DNA of 64,000 nt from Channa striata (taxonomy: Eukaryota; Chordata; Actinopteri; Anabantiformes; Channidae): NCBI GenBank assembly GCA_033026295.1, contig CM065172.1, forward strand, positions 17,107,165 through 17,171,164, read 5' to 3'. Shown here one piece after another: positions 1-12,650 of this stretch (position 1 is the first letter of the stretch; each line of letters starts with the position of its first letter). A program made the translations under genes and the position numbers. The notes under the pieces were generated by a model that had not been told where the DNA came from, did not search any database, and saw nothing but the letters and a program-made list of their open reading frames with translations.

Positions 1-590
1 AGTTGCTGTGGTATATCTCAGTGATGGTCATAGTTGGGATTGCTCATAATGCTGCGTTCACGTCCTCTAGCAGACTTTCAACAGGCACTTCACTTATTCT
101 TATTAACCAAGGGGGTGCCAGATGTCCATCTTAGGCATGATCTTCAATGTCAGGTCAGCTGCTCTTCTATTAGGCTCTGTTATTATTGGGGCTTGGAACC
201 AAATCTCTGATTGTGGGGATGATGATGATGATATTTCCCTGTTGACCTGTCGTCCTGGCTCCCCCTTGCCGTAGTATTTGTGTTGTACCTCGTCAATCTG
301 TAGTTGACGTTGTTGGATGTTTCTTGCAGATATTAGAACTACTTATTTCTGTGTTAATCTAGATGTTGGGTTCCGAAGTATCCATAGATCCCACATCCTT
401 TGCATGTAACCACTCTCTCACTTGTGTAGTAGCATTCCAATAGTTCATGTTCTCATTCCTTGGCTGTGAATGTCTTATTCTTCTTACCATTAGCCCACTT
501 CTATTCAGGTAATACCTTGTTGACCAGGCGACTTCCGAGCCAGTGTGACTCTTGTGTTTCCAAGTCTCATTAACGCAATGAGGTAGACAG
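1..590 (-). mobile_element. Degenerate retroelement-like DNA (family uncertain)
   Basis: Read on the minus strand, this stretch holds an open frame of roughly 70 codons (about 120-340) without a start codon, containing QQRQLQIDEVQHKYYGKGEP and a serine run, broken upstream and downstream by stops. It does not look like any host exon of eif2d and runs directly into a tRNA-like segment at 590-700, as expected for a tRNA-headed retroelement. I cannot name the family. It sits where the last intron of eif2d should be. A (GAT)n-like run at about 216-230 is part of the open frame. Confidence 0.3.
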
Positions 591-700
591 GTAGCATTAA
601 GAGGCTTTTCTAAGGGCCCACAATTATCATCCTAACCGGAAATCGAACCCGCGCCCTACCGTGCCAAAATCAGCAGTGTCAACCGCTGATATTAGCTGAA
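590..700 (-). mobile_element. tRNA-derived SINE-like segment
   Basis: On the minus strand there is a polymerase III B-box-like motif (GGTTCGATTTC, 639-649), preceded by a GGCACGGTAGGGCGCG run and followed by GGGCCCTTAGAAAAGCC, which resembles the CCCTTGAGCAAGG signature of vertebrate tRNA-derived SINEs. The A box is poor and no cloverleaf closes, so it is not a working tRNA gene. Family assignment is by resemblance only. Confidence 0.35.
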
Positions 701-1075
701 AATGAAAAACAATCCAGAAACATAAAGTAAATTAGCGGTTTGGCCTGCAACACTCAGTGTTGTGAATTGCAGGCAAACATGGGTTTCAAGAATAAAATGG
801 ACCTGATGAAATTTTGACAGGTACATATGGTTACGTTTCATTTCAACTTTTCCTTTCTATTCCCATTCGATCCCGACTCCTGCCACAATCCAATCAGGTT
901 GAACGCACGACGTGTTGTTGAGATCTGGCAGGTGAGCACGTCGGAATCTCTGTGACTCTCTGCGGCTTACGATTACCCATAGTTGCCTGGTCTGCATAGG
1001 TCAATGTCGCCGTTTACATGTATTGACGCAGAGGTATAAACCAGTCTTTAAATATTTCTTCACTGCTCAGGATCG

Positions 1076-1140
1076 CCGCCAGTAGTTTGGTCACTGACCA
1101 AAACTCAGGCAAACCTCAGTGCTGACCAAACTACTGGCGG
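1076..1140. repeat. Long hairpin with 18-bp perfect arms
   Basis: Bases 1076-1093 and 1123-1140 are exact reverse complements (arm CCGCCAGTAGTTTGGTCA). Inside the arms a further CTGA/TCAG pair forms after a small bulge, leaving a loop of about 20 nt. The arms are GC-rich inside AT-rich DNA. It could be a foldback/MITE terminus or the stem of a transcript; it lies downstream of the last visible eif2d exon. Confidence 0.75.
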
Positions 1141-1650
1141 CAAGTGCAAAATATTACTACATCTAGCATAACTGAACGTTAAGAAATGAATACATACACG
1201 CGGCTTTGTTGCATTTTGCTGTCATCATTTTTACTTGCCAAACCTTTCACAACAGTTGCAGAAATTAATTAGGTAAATAAGTTAAGTTAATTTATTGCTA
1301 ATCTTTATTAGAATTATTGTTTAAGAAATTATACCTTAAGTTGTCACTTTCCTATTAGAACCTTGAAAAGGTAATTATACAGTACGTTCAACTAGAATTA
1401 CTAGATTCAAAATACACGGTCAAGAACAAGAAAAATCTGTGTTAAAAGAAGCTAGTAAGTGTTCACTGCAATGGGTTTTGGAGACATTATTGCATCTATA
1501 ATTAAATTGAAAAATGTCATATTCACTGATGTGAAAGGACCCAGTGAGTTAAATGTATACAGTAGGTTCAGCAGCTGACTCGCAAGGAATAATGATATTC
1601 AAATTATATTGTACAGTACCCATCAATTATATTGCGCAGTATATTTTTAC

Positions 1651-4600
1651 CTGCTAAAGAGGTCATCCCACTTGAGAGACTCTACTTCCTGGTACTCTGA
1701 TTTCTCCAGCAAGCAGTCACAGAGTACTGGATTTATGGTAACGTAACTGTCAGGGGGAGAGAAAAAGAAGCTGAATTTCCTTGAATTAAAAAGAACTGTA
1801 CAGCATCTGGATGCCATTCAACACACAGCCTTGTTGGTTATGGTTAGTCAATGCCAGCTTCATGCCAACTCAATTTTATTAAATTTCTGTGCATGTCACT
1901 GAAGACCTAAAAAGAAACATGAGATGTCTCTTCACTTTGAAAGTCACATTTAAGAATTTAAGTCAATTATAAGAACAACATCACATGGCCTGGGGTCAGC
2001 TCTATATTTGTCCTGTGGCCATTAAGGCGCCCTTTTCATCATATCAAAAAAAATGTTCCCCCTATCTGTGGTGGAAAAAAAAGAACCTTATGAGATGAAT
2101 TGGTGAGACTGCAATTATTAGCAAAATGCAAAAAAAATTAGTGGATTATGTCGATTCATCATTCTGTGGCCTTCATACAAGTGTGCATGCACACAGAATT
2201 CATTTCCAAATGACTGACTCCAAATAAGAATCTTTGATGATCTTTGACGGTGGCACGATGAAGATGTAATTGAAGATGAACTAATAATGTCTGAACTAAG
2301 GAGGAGGAGGAGGAGGAGGACCTGCTGAACCTGTGATCTGCCTTTCAAAGAATTGGAATTTGCCCTAGTCGTCATGGCTTTCAGAGAACAAGAGGGGCCT
2401 GTCAGCTGTGAATGTGATCACGATGACCCCAGGTCAATAAAGCATTTAACATCCTCGACTGGTCACATCAAATCCTTTAAAATGCCCTTATGCTTCCCGT
2501 CAAGACTATAGCAATAAATATGGCAAAGTTTAGCGGGGGGTTTGGTAAGAACTGTAAAAAGGTAGACTGGACAGAAATCAAAGTTTTTCAGATCTGTTGA
2601 TTATTCTTGGTCTTTAACACACAAATTTCCTCTTACAGGATTTACTTACTTTTTATTATTTTCATCCACCAGTTCATTCTTCTTTACATACTCTGTAACA
2701 ATACTTCGCACTTCAGCAGACTGCAGGATTGCACCTTTCCTGTAGGGACACCAAAGCACAAAAAACTATTTCTAAATGCAACACTTTTAGGGTTAAAATA
2801 TTAACAAATGTCTTTGCAAATATTGACGACTGATGAGCATGCACACACATTCCCACAAATGTACTTCCATTACATCTAGAGAGGTACATAAAATTTGTTG
2901 ATCGCAGGGTGATTTTGGACAGAGTCTAAGAAAAAGAATTGTGTGACCTGTATCATGGGAATACAGCCCTATCCGCCTCTCAGGACGGTCAGAGGTCTAG
3001 GTCAGCTACATCACAGCCCTCCTGGAGCTGGTAGGGATTCTGTGTCTCATTAAAGTAAACATGAAACCCATGGATGCTGGCACACACATACGTTTCAACT
3101 CCCTCTGCTATGTCCCCCTGCTGTCTGAAGGGAAAAACACACACACACTTCCATTCTTGTGAAGATGGATCACTGACATAATGTGCCTTCCTTTCTTACC
3201 GCTATCCTCATTCATCGTAACCAAAACATCTAATCTTAAGTCTATTCTTTACCCAGCAAGAAACCAAACCCTTACAAGTATGGTATATGGATGTATATCA
3301 CTGAAACTAGTCCTCATTAAAATAGCTGTACAGAAACACACATACACACAAACCTCTTGTCTGTATCCAGAAAGAGAGGCTCCAGCCGAGCAGACACAGA
3401 GTACAGAGTTGTGATCTCAGGAGGATGGTACAAGCTTTCTGCTTCACCTCCATTCTGTGCCGGGGTTGCTTCAACATCCACCTCTTCTTGAACGTTGAAG
3501 GAACGCAGCCTATAAGGTATCAAAGAGACACAAAGGAAAAGCACAGGTCTGGTCAGTTAAAACAGGGGCAGGTTGTGAGTTTCAACCTCAATCAAAAAGT
3601 GTATTTAAGTTGAGGCTTTGACTTACACTGGATTTTTCCAGTCTACTTCTACGATGCTCTCCACACCTTTGGTCAGTTCTTTCACTCGCACAAGGTTATG
3701 CTGCTGCTGCATGGCCTGTAGAAACTTGGACAGCTGTTGGAGAACACAGTGAATAGATGCAACTGTGTGAATTAATCTAATTACATATGCAAAATGCCAC
3801 AGCTGATATACCTTTTTATAGCTGGATTTCTTGATATCAAGTTGCTTTCCACTGGGGCTAAAAAATAGAAAAGATATTTTCAGTAATAAAGTAGCCCCCC
3901 CTCTGAGAAACTCTTAAAATTATGAACCGTACTTTACCAGCAGGAGAACATGTGGTTGCGGAGAAATGTGCTCGTCAGCAGAGGGAGCTCTGACTTCTTC
4001 ACCTTGCTTTTAAGCGCATGCAGAAAACACTGCAACAGCAGGGCGTCCATTGTCACTGTGAGATCAGAGTATGACCTGGGTCACATCCTTTTCTGTCATG
4101 CTCCACTTTGCCACATAAGATAATCTTATTCTCCAGTTGGGTCAACAAAAGACAATCATGTGGCCACAAAAATAACCCAGCAATGCTTAAATCCAGCCCT
4201 GCAACCATTTAGTGGTGAATGTCTCCATTTGATTTGAATGCAGGATAAAGTACTTAAGAAGCTGAGGCTTAAGTCTTATTAAAGACAGATTCAACACAAC
4301 TGTGGTGGTGGGTACTTCAAAGTCAAATCTACAACTTCAAATAGTTTTCAAAGGGCATTTTCATAAACATGATGTAATTAAATCAGATACCTTGTGGGGT
4401 TCTCTGTTCATCCTTCTCCTCTTCCTCGTTGACCTTTTCACCTTTTTCCTCTTCCTCAACCAGACTCAGTTCCTCGATACAGGCAACATCTGTGACTGGT
4501 TCACTGGTACTCTGTTCTTCCTCCACACACCTCTCATCTTCTCCCTTTTCTACCACGTCATCAGCCTCACATTCTTCACTAGTCACCATTTGTTCTTCAC

Positions 4601-7311
4601 TCTCAGTGTCGGGTAAAGAAGGAGGACCTGATTTGTCTCCAAAAGCCCTAAAAGATGATATCAAAAAACAAATTATGTGCGAGATTACATTGCCTGTGGG
4701 GCTACACAGAGTGGACCCTGTACATTTTGGTTTCCACATCTCATTAAACATACAGAGCACAACTTTATGTTCATTCAAACACTGTGACCTCAACATTAAC
4801 TTTTTGATAACTTTATTGGGTTGTAAATTTAACTTGAAATAAATAAAATGTACTATTTAAGATGAAAATCTATACTAAATAATCCATAATAACAAAATGA
4901 AAACATGTTTTAGACTTTTTTTTGGAATTTGATCAGAAACTGTGTATTTTACTCTGATTCTTAATTTTATTTGTTAACCTTGTAGAAGCCACTTGCTTGC
5001 ACAGCAGCAATTGAATCAGCTTTGAGTCTCATTGGTTAAGTCTCTACAAACACTGCCGTGCTGAAAGATTAATTGTTTGTCCAGTCTCACGTTGCACGCA
5101 ATCACAGGATCTCTGCTTTTTTAAAGCATTCATCATTCCCTCAACTGTCCAACCTTTCTGGCTGTGTCCGAAATCACCCCAATATTATTTATTTATTTGT
5201 TTATGTTGTGGCTTTGTGCACCGAATTTCTTCATTTGGTTCACTTCAGTTGTGGTTTTATGCAGCATGTTTCTTTATTTAGCGGTGTTGTGCAATTTTGC
5301 TGGGCATTTCCTAATGCTGTGCATGTGCTTTTAAATAAATGTGTGTTTTGTCTATTTGCATGTTTTTTTAAATTGAAGAAATCTGAGCCATGGTATTTGC
5401 ATCTGTGATATAGATTTTCCTATGATATCAGAAAAGAAAAAAAAAATTCCTAAAAAGTCAAACTTTAGATTTCAGTAGAGAAGGAAGTTACTTACCAGAG
5501 GTTATCCATATACGTGTGGAGAATACAAATTCCTCTTCCTTTCATGCCCAAACTCTGCATATCTGCACTGGACACTGCAGCTGTGCCAACTGCAACGGGA
5601 GCTCTAAAGTCAATGAGGGGTCACGATTAAAAACTTGACATCTGGGTAGTCAATCAAAACCTTTTACTACCACGACATACCTATTGTTTACTACTGTAAC
5701 AGCACAGCAATTGCCTTGTTTCACATCAGGAAGACCACTTGAAGGCACTATCACGCCTGGCAGCATGAGATCTTTAGAGAAATACTGTGTTTATTTTTTT
5801 AAATAATAATTCAAACTACACTATTAAACAATAGATGAAGTCTACACTATAGAATAAGGTTGGTACCTGCTCCTCCAATCAACTTCTGAAGCACAGGGGG
5901 CCATGTTCTAAAAGCTGGAAGGAGAGCAGGGTAGTGCCACAGAACATAAACTGTAAGAAAATGACAATGCATAATTAAAATGAGAGAAATAGACGAGTTG
6001 CAGTATTTTATTTACTCAATCATTTTGATGTATATTGATATTATACCTACCTGTAGGATAAAGTTGTTTCTCCACTTCAAAGAACAGTGGGTTTTTGTGA
6101 AGGACATAAAGTGTCACTGCATCTCCTTTGTGTGTATAAATCTTCACTATATTTAATTCCTCTTTGTTAGGGGCCAGTTCAGACAGCTCATCAGAAGTAA
6201 GTGAAGGAAAGGCTGCAGATATGTTAGCTTTGAGCTTTCTCCTGAAAGCAAAAACAAAAAAAAAGTCTGATTAATTAGGTATGTCACAATGGTAATAATG
6301 GCTTTACTTTATATTTTCTATAGGTTACAATATTTTTAACTCTTTCCAAAATAAAAACAATCTGCATTGATTTGTTTGTAACTTCTGTTGTTTTCACACA
6401 ACCCATTTATGCCATGACCCATAATTTCCTTAGCAGCTTACATGTACGTAGATAACTGCTTAAAAATCCTGAGTTAATTAATTTTATACAGGGACGCTTG
6501 TCATTGAGATACAACAGTATTTTATGTCCATTGTTTCAGTTAATAGTTACAATTACTCTCACCATTAACTGTGAATTATGAATCTGTGAAATATTACAAA
6601 GGTTTTAAACAAATCCCCAAAGTCTACACTACATTACTCAAATGTTTTGTGTTGCCTCCCTTCAAAACACAATAATATTCAGTTAAGTATCATAAAAGTT
6701 CTAGAAAAATACTGTCATAAGATACTGGACTTAGAAATATTTAGCATAAAAAATTTAGAATGATTAGTCATTCATTCAAAATAATTCTTAATTTATGTTC
6801 TATCTATTATTGTTGTCTAATAATGTTTTCTGGCTTTTAATGAGATAAATCTCGTTGATGTTTGACTTGTAACGTGTATCTTATTCAATATTTACCGCTT
6901 GAATAAGAAGTTCCAAAAAAACATTTCAATTATAAACAACATACTCTTTACCTACCAGCTGAGTGAGCGGATTCATTTTATTTTTCTCTTCAGGTGCTGA
7001 CAGCTTTAAGGAAAGTCAACTAACTGACCCGGATTAAACCTTTTAAGGCAAGAACTTCGCGGTCGTTACACAAACAGTGAAATCGTTTTGACTATAGTCC
7101 AGCAATGTCAAGTGGACAGATTATTAACGTTTACGGATGAGCTTTTGAAGGGCTTAACACAATAATTAAACGCCATGATATAAACCATAAGCTCAGAAAG
7201 AATTATTTGTCTACATGTGGAAGTGTGGGTCGAGCTGTCAGCAGCACTGACTCACCTGTCAGATCCTTTGATGACAGTATTGGATTTGACTCGAAACGGT
7301 TTAGCAAACAT
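1651..7311 (-). CDS. eif2d: eIF2D (ligatin), 3' end outside the window
   Basis: Noncanonical translation initiation/ribosome-recycling factor acting on 40S subunits. Twelve coding exons (high to low): 7256-7311, 6051-6241, 5867-5950, 5681-5771, 5496-5603, 4391-4647, 3938-4055, 3812-3857, 3627-3733, 3354-3509, 2650-2739, 1651-1746. All have GT-AG borders and the reading phase is continuous for 1400 nt (466 codons). The start (ATG at 7309-7311) gives MFAKPFRVKSNTVIKGSDR, the conserved family N-terminus. Order: pre-PUA and PUA domains (ending KGRGICILHTYMDNLW, about residues 160-176), an acidic Glu-rich linker (4391-4647), the winged-helix segment (MDALLLQCFLHALKSKVKKS) and a SWIB/MDM2 domain (about 370-466, NPVLCDCLLEKSEY). 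Vertebrate proteins have about 580 residues, so the SUI1 domain (about 115 residues) must lie beyond base 1. Confidence 0.95.
2299..2320. repeat. (GGA)n microsatellite in eif2d intron
   Basis: Uninterrupted GGA/TCC triplets in the intron between eif2d exons 2650-2739 and 1651-1746. The apparent leucine/serine-rich reading frame across it is a by-product of the repeat. Confidence 0.8.
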
Positions 7312-10300
7312 CTTCCCAGTAAATGGGAAATTACAGCGATGAACACTGGTTTCAATGTTAAACACAAAGAAACACTAAAAGACGCTGCTGGCCAAAGCTA
7401 TTTCTCGTTCACTGTGTTTGTCCGACACATATTTATTTCCGACGAGAAACTGCAGTGTGGCATCGCAAGTAAACGAAGGTTCCGCACGACGAAAAAAAAC
7501 ATGCTACTATTCTATAATTCAGAGAAATATTGTGTTTTTATTAGCAACTGTATCGATAGCCTAACTAAAGTATAATTTCCACACAAGCTTTTCATTTCAA
7601 TTATTTAAGTAGGTTAGTTTGTTTTCAAATTTTTAGACTGCTGCTTCAACAAATAATTTTTGTAAGTTGTAAAACTTTAAAAATCAAATAGAAGAAAATA
7701 ATTGGATCATAATTCCTTAATACGTTTACTCTCCTGGTTGTTTCTGATGATCAACTATGAAATACTGTGTATTTAGCATCAGTTTTACAGTGATTTTAAA
7801 GTGACTGTTTTTAATCTGACTGTATGTGTATTAAACTTTAAACCCTGTTTTATAGTTTACCTTCAGAAAAATACTTGGTGTTGAAGCATTGAAGGGATAC
7901 TTGGTGTTAAAATGAGTCTGATGACATTATCTGGCGGTGAAGGCTGTTCTGGTTTTTACACATCTCTTTTTATACATTAGTGACCTCCCCTGCTTCATAG
8001 GGCTTCCTTTTTAGGTCTTTGTTTAATTTGATGTTTAAGTTTGCATAATTAAGTTTTTTTAAATTACTATACACAAATAGAGAAAAATGGCTCACAAACT
8101 ATACAGCCCCAGTGTCGGCTATGTGTGCAATTACATTTATATAGTGGAAGTGTAAATTGTGAGTCTGAGGTGGCAGTGGGGGTCCCCCTGACTGTCCTCT
8201 TTATCATACCCCAGCATGCTCCTGTCTGACCAGTGGATAAGTAAATGTGGCTCTAACATATTGTTTCAACATGGAAACTGCACCATTTAATTATTTAGAC
8301 AGGGATAATCCAGTTCCTGTAATTGTATTTATTTTGTCACAGTTAGTGGTGGGTTTTCTGAACTCCCCACCACTTGTTGAGGAGCTACAATATCTAATTT
8401 TCCTGAACAAAGTTGTGTTAGTATAACACCTTAGGACAATAAAAACTGTGTTGATTGACTAGATCAAACAATAACTTTGAGAAGGTTTTTTCTGAACAAA
8501 CTGCTGGTTCCCAAATGACTATGTAAATTATCATATCTTTGCTCCTTTCCAACATTTTTTTTGTAAAACTGTCAAATAATCAATTTCGAATGAAAAGGAA
8601 TGTAATCACAGATTTTTTGTTTAGTTTACTATATTGCAGGAACAATACGACTAATCCTTGTTACAACTATGCAATAATGTGTAAATAGTTCATGTAGCCA
8701 AAAGATAATTTCAATAGACCCTTAAAGGTTGCACAATAGGACATTTGTGATAAAATTACGTCCTGCATTTATTTGAGATAGACATAAATGGTTTTATCAT
8801 ACAACAACAATTTAAATCTGTTGAAATTTGAAAAACACGCTGAAACAGTTTTTGTTTAATGTAAAAATAAACAGTTATCATAAATAAATAAATAATTACA
8901 TCATCTGCATCCATATGGCAGCCAACATCCTTGTAACTTTCAAGTAGTTAATTTGTATATTAACAAAAATCTCATGCCCAATACTGACCTAGCAGTTTGG
9001 CTAAGATTACATGGAACTGAGCCTAAATATAATCTCCTTTTCCTTTTTTGGATTAATCAATTCAAGTCAATTGAAAACAGTGAATTAACATGCAGCTTTT
9101 TCTTATTTAGTTTATTAAAAAAGTATTATGCATTTGATCCATACATATGTACCTCAAAGTCCTACAGTATCTTGCTTCAGTCATGTAATTAGAAAAATAT
9201 TTTCTTAGAAACCTTTGAAACTTTTTCATGTTCACTGTGCAGTAAACAGGATTCAGATCCTTTCTGGCTTTAGCGTCAAGCTGTCTTTTGTCACAATTCT
9301 CAGAACCAGATAAGGCCGAACTTAACAGATGGTGGGACCTTATCTTTGATTTTACAAAATCTTCTCTTCATACACTGTTTCTTATTTTCTTTCCTCTGGA
9401 TAGTTTGCATCTTGCTTTTCTGTTTGAGTTTCAGACAGAAGGAACAGAAGGAAGGAACACCCTTTTATCTGATGTCAGTTAGTCACTCCTAAGGCATGTG
9501 TGATGCATGTCCAACTACAGGGTGCATGTTCTTCTTTGTACAGTTGGAATGATAGAGCTGATAGTTCAAGAGGTGGATATCAATGGCACCAGATGTAAAT
9601 TATAGATCATTTTCTTTACAGAAACCTCATTTTTGGGTTTTTTTTTTACTTCAAACACAACTAATGGTCTTTCAGGCTGTAATTCCTCACTCTGAGTTTG
9701 TAAATTACACTTTGCCGGCAGCTGCCCTCTTCGGGTGTCTGTTTTGAAAGAGAAGAGTTGACTTTTGTCATTCATATCCTGTTGGCCAGAAAGAGATGGC
9801 TAAGACTATGTTTTTAGGCGCCTGCGTTTGCAAGGCTTGATTTTTGCTACTGATCTAAAATTGTAGCAGCAGTGTAAAGCCATGTGGGACTTACTATATC
9901 AAAAAGATTCGATTTGAACTTTACTTTTACTGATAAAATGCCTGCGTTCTAAATTTCAGCAATGACTTTATCAATACGGTCTTACTCGTTATCTGACTAG
10001 TAAAATCTAAGTATTTAATTGTCACAGCAAATTTTCCATATATGGAAATAAAATTGCTTTACACCATTTGCTCTGCTATTTGTGTAGCTGCCTTTTAGAT
10101 CCTGCAGTATTAAGATATCACCATGTCCCCATATTATACCCAATCACTCAATAGTCCATGAAACCTGCAGGACAGGACGTTTCTCCTCATTGTGATGGAG
10201 TGTGTTCCTCTGCACAGACAAAGACACACCTTTCAACATGCAGTATCCTTCAAACTTTAAAAAAGTAATAGCATATGTTGACAAATTATATTTCCTTCCC

Positions 10301-11689
10301 TGGGCAATGTTCATGTTTGGACATGTCTCTTTGAAAATGTGGACTGTATTAGCTGCTCTGTAAGCTGGTGGAGACAATTACTTTTATAATGCAAACCAAC
10401 TGAGGTGAGCTGTTTTCAGAAGACTTCAGGGCAGAAAGTAGTAAAAAGTCCACAGATGCTGCTTTGCCTAGAATACAACAAAGCAGGCATCTACCTAATG
10501 TATTCACCCAACTTTTACAGTATGTTACAAAAGAGCAACTGTAGTCAAAGTTACAACAAACGACCAGTGTGATGTCATGAATGAATTATTATTATTACAA
10601 TAAAAGCAGATGATTGAAAAAGTTTACTTAAATTGTTTTATACTGTAAGTAAAACATTTCGTGCATTAGAGGAAAGAACCACTTGTCACTACAGTGTTAA
10701 GGAAAAAAAACAATATATATCTTAAATAAAATATGCACAAAATGTTGACATTTGCAATTCTAAAATAGAAGTTTGGTGTGAAAGTTTTATTTGTTTAATT
10801 AATATTTAAATTACAGTGGCCCATATGTGCAAAACAATACATATCAAAATGCACAAAAACAAAGGAGAATATGTTTCAGAAAACATAACATTTCAAAATT
10901 GCAAAGATGAAAGCCATGGCAGAGGATTTCAGGAAAGAGGAGATCGAAAACAGAAAGGATTTGCAGCAAGAGGTGAAAATAGTTTTAAAAGAAATTCGTG
11001 CAACTCTTACTGTATTGACCATGTCATTAAATAAATCCTTTGGCTGAATAAGGAGGTACTATATATTACAAAAAGCGAATCCAGGGTGCAGATAGGCCAC
11101 CTTTTTGGTAATGATTATGCAATAAAAAAGTTGGTGAGATGTGGAAATGCTCGTATGTGGCTTTCGCTACCTTTGGAAAGAGCCTTGCCAGCTGCATGCC
11201 TTGTTCCCGAACCTTTGAGCTACGCTAAGCTGAACAGCTTCTAGCAGTAGCTTTATAATTGCAGTTATGAGAGTAGTATGGGTCTTCTCCTCTAACTCTT
11301 AATAATAAACTGAAAGTGTTCCCATGGCTTGCAGATGGATTTAAGCTTTCCCAATAACATTTTTATTGTCTGTGACCCAACATCTCGTCTTTTCATCACT
11401 TCTCAGTGAGCTTTGTGGTGTTTGGCATGTAACACTATGAACATGTTTTTTGTTTAAATGAATATTATTGTGTGTATTCCTGGAAGTTTAGGCCCCCTAT
11501 CACTGACAGCAGTATAAGAGATCTGCAGAAATATGTCAGCTGGACAATGTCAGTTATATACATTTTGCACAGACCAGTGCACAGGTGTCTGTGTAACTGC
11601 AGTAATTTTCTTTACATTATCTCAGAATTTTGGGAGTATCATTAGATTTCAACGTGTTACAATTTTGCCACATGATTTACCCATTCCAC
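7312..11689. other. Intergenic, no gene seen
   Basis: AT-rich DNA upstream of eif2d. The longest open frames (7207-7575 plus, 9566-9775 minus, 10144-10377 minus, 10816-11034 plus) have no recognisable domain, biased composition and no convincing splice partners. The 7207-7575 frame overlaps eif2d exon 1 on the opposite strand. The eif2d promoter should lie just above 7311, but no TATA box or CpG island is evident. Confidence 0.6.
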
Positions 11690-11830
11690 CTATGTATCAT
11701 CTGTAACCCATCCAGGTGTTACGGGGAGCTGGAGCCTGTTCCAGTTGCAATTAGGCAAGAGGTGGGGTCCACTCTGGACAGGTCTTCAATATATCCCAGG
11801 TCAACACAAAGAAATGCACACAGACCTCAA
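11690..11830 (+). repeat. Dispersed fish repeat fragment
   Basis: Contains the run GGAGCCTGTTCCAGTTGCAA then GGCAAGAGGTGGGGTCCACTC and a CTGGACAGGTC motif, which I recognise as a very common interspersed teleost repeat (usual form: 'ggagcctatcccagc...gcgagaggcggggtacaccctggacaggtcg'). A second fragment of what seems to be the same family, in the opposite orientation, lies at about 27955-28025. Confidence 0.55.
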
Positions 11831-12650
11831 GTTCTGAAGAGTGGTAAGACATGAGTTTGTTTTGGATGACTAAAAAGGTGATGTGCGGCTGCATTTTGTA
11901 TAATCTGCAGGGGTTTGATTGTGCCTGCTGGTAACACTATCAACAGTGTATTGCAGTAACCGAGCTCAGATATGACCAGCGCCTGAGCAACAAGTTGAGT
12001 TGTATATTCCGAGATGTTGGGGCTGATCTTTCTGATTTTGTAGAAGGCAAATCTACATGACCTAGAGACCAAGGCGATGTGGTCCGTAGCTGTAGCTGGT
12101 CATCAATGATGACCCTCAGATTTCTGTACGACTTAGTAGGGAGAATCACTGCAGATCTAATGTTGAAGATGACATTGTTTCAAAGATCTGGCTGGGAAGA
12201 CAAGAACTTCAGTCTTGGGAGGTTAAGCTGAAGATGTCTTTCTCTCATCCAAGCACAGATGAGGGACAGGCGGAGATGTGTAATGAGGCAGTGGAGTCAT
12301 CCAGTGGAAAGGTGGATGGAGCTGTGTGCAGTACTTATAACGGTGATAGGAAAAGCCATGTGACTGATGATAGAACCCAGGAGTGTAGCATAGATGGTAA
12401 AAAGAAGAGGACCAAGAAATGAGCCCTGTGGTACACCAGTGGAGAGGATATGAGAGTTAAAAACACGCCCTGCCAAAAACCCTTGAAAGTATGTCCAGAA
12501 AAATAAGACCGAAGACAGTCTAGAGCTGATCCAGAGATGCCCAAGTCAGATACTGCAGACAAGAGGATCTGATGGTTTACAGTGTCAAAGGCTACAGATA
12601 GGTTCAGTAGAATTAAGACAGAAGAATGACCCACAGCTTTTGCAGGGATT
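11828..12650 (-). mobile_element. L2-like LINE remnant (reverse transcriptase)
   Basis: Minus-strand translation gives, in broken frames, reverse-transcriptase motifs of fish L2-type LINEs: LNLSVAFDTVNHQILLSAVS (about 12540-12610), then IIDDQLQL, SRSCRFAFYKIRKISP, YCNTLLIVLPAG and TIKPLQIIQNAAA (about 11880-12070). Frameshifts and stops separate the blocks, and the YADD-containing middle of the polymerase is not seen, so the copy is dead and internally deleted. The 3' part points toward lower coordinates. Confidence 0.85.

Noticed and set aside
639..700. Functional tRNA gene on the minus strand
   Set aside because: Only a B-box-like motif is present; acceptor and anticodon stems do not close, so a SINE relic is more likely.
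4302..4842. Plus-strand ORFs of 104 and 137 codons
   Set aside because: Both are shadows of the acidic-linker exon of eif2d on the minus strand (4391-4647).
7207..7575. 122-codon plus-strand ORF head-to-head with eif2d
   Set aside because: It is antisense to eif2d exon 1 and its first intron border, with no recognisable domain and no splice signals of its own.
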